A DNA stretch of 21,894 nucleotides from an uncultured Eubacteriales bacterium (GTDB lineage Bacteria; Bacillota; Clostridia; Monoglobales; Monoglobaceae): positions 1 through 21,894 of the forward strand of contig CATWQA010000038.1 of assembly GCA_958352815.1 (NCBI GenBank), written 5' to 3'. Position numbers and translations under genes: made by a program. The notes under the pieces are model-generated. The model had not been told where the DNA came from and searched no databases. It saw only the letters and a program-made list of their open reading frames with translations. Numbering within the stretch: position 1 is the stretch's first letter; every line of letters begins with the position of its first letter. Shown in pieces: positions 21,741 through 21,894 of the stretch.

Positions 21741-21811
21741 GATAAAGAGGAATTTGTATCACCTACGTCTGCGGTGATCACCGTGATTGCCTGCATAGTA
21801 CTGTGTAACGG

Positions 21812-21894
21812 TTAAAACTTTGTATATTTAACCCCGTCCATTTTGATAAAGGCTTTGCCTTTGAAACCAATGCCGAGCCCATATTCCGCCATGC
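21812..21894 (-). CDS. Partial C-terminal end of an unidentified protein
   Basis: On the minus strand an open frame enters at the window edge and ends at TAA (21812-21814). It reads MAEYGLGIGFKGKAFIKMDG then VKYTKF. Because it runs off the edge, the first residue shown may be internal. Composition is protein-like, but too little is visible to assign a family. Between this stop and the CNNM promoter lies about 100 bp with palindromes (CGGTGATCACCG at 21772-21783), and no clear terminator. Confidence 0.4.
   Translation of the reverse strand, partial: MAEYGLGIGFKGKAFIKMDGVKYTKF

Overview
The window looks like a chromosomal segment of an anaerobic, plant-polysaccharide-degrading Clostridium-class Firmicute, probably a gut bacterium of the Oscillospirales or Monoglobus type. 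The signs are strong AGGAGG ribosome binding sites, sigma-A promoters in AT-rich spacers, a clostridial-style ferrous iron operon with a FeoB-associated cysteine-rich peptide, and large secreted cellulase and pectate lyase proteins with Big2 domains and Pro/Thr linkers. The genus is inference only. No phage, insertion sequence, transposase or CRISPR array is visible. Two stretches have the look of decayed or repeat DNA.

Layout. (1) 1-1250: a GNAT acetyltransferase (minus), then about 600 bp without an intact gene. That spacer carries a possible gene relic and a mosaic of short hairpin repeats lying just downstream of a minus-strand tRNA-Leu(CAG), which has its own promoter and terminator. (2) 1298-2173: a stand-alone larB (nickel-pincer cofactor synthesis) with promoter and terminator. 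(3) 2178-4540, minus: a small cysteine-rich protein, a membrane-anchored DUF4474 protein and a metallophosphoesterase; the last two overlap by one base. (4) 4721-7820: feoA-feoA-feoB-FeoB-associated peptide. Three GTTAG/CTAAC palindromes lie at the promoter, the start of the transcript and just before feoB, a likely iron-responsive DtxR-type operator set. (5) 7883-8127: a small DUF378 membrane protein. (6) 8171-11719: a 1133-aa secreted GH5 endoglucanase-type enzyme. (7) 11751-13406, minus: ilvA-ridA, threonine deaminase followed by the deaminase that clears its reactive enamine/imine products. (8) 13481-15109: a GHKL ATPase with no recognisable phospho-acceptor histidine, overlapping a TatD-linked-type radical SAM protein by 17 nt. 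(9) 15320-18763: a 1063-aa secreted PL1 pectate lyase. (10) 18775-20348, minus: an L-fucose/L-arabinose isomerase-family protein. (11) 20369-21706, minus: a CNNM/CorC-type transporter gene whose Shine-Dalgarno and start codon are separated by a perfect 10-bp hairpin. (12) The window ends in the last codons of an unidentified minus-strand gene.

How the parts fit. The GH5 enzyme and the pectate lyase are single-gene transcripts with their own promoters. They end in, or contain, the same roughly 85-residue module (signature IWDN...PL), so they probably share one extracellular system. The isomerase-family gene next to the lyase could handle deoxy- or pentose sugars released from pectin side chains. 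The most unusual items are the hairpin inserted in the CNNM ribosome binding region, the His-less ATPase/radical SAM pair, the triple operator of the Feo operon, the shared C-terminal module and the hairpin mosaic beside the tRNA. All calls come from reading the sequence; no database or folding program was run.
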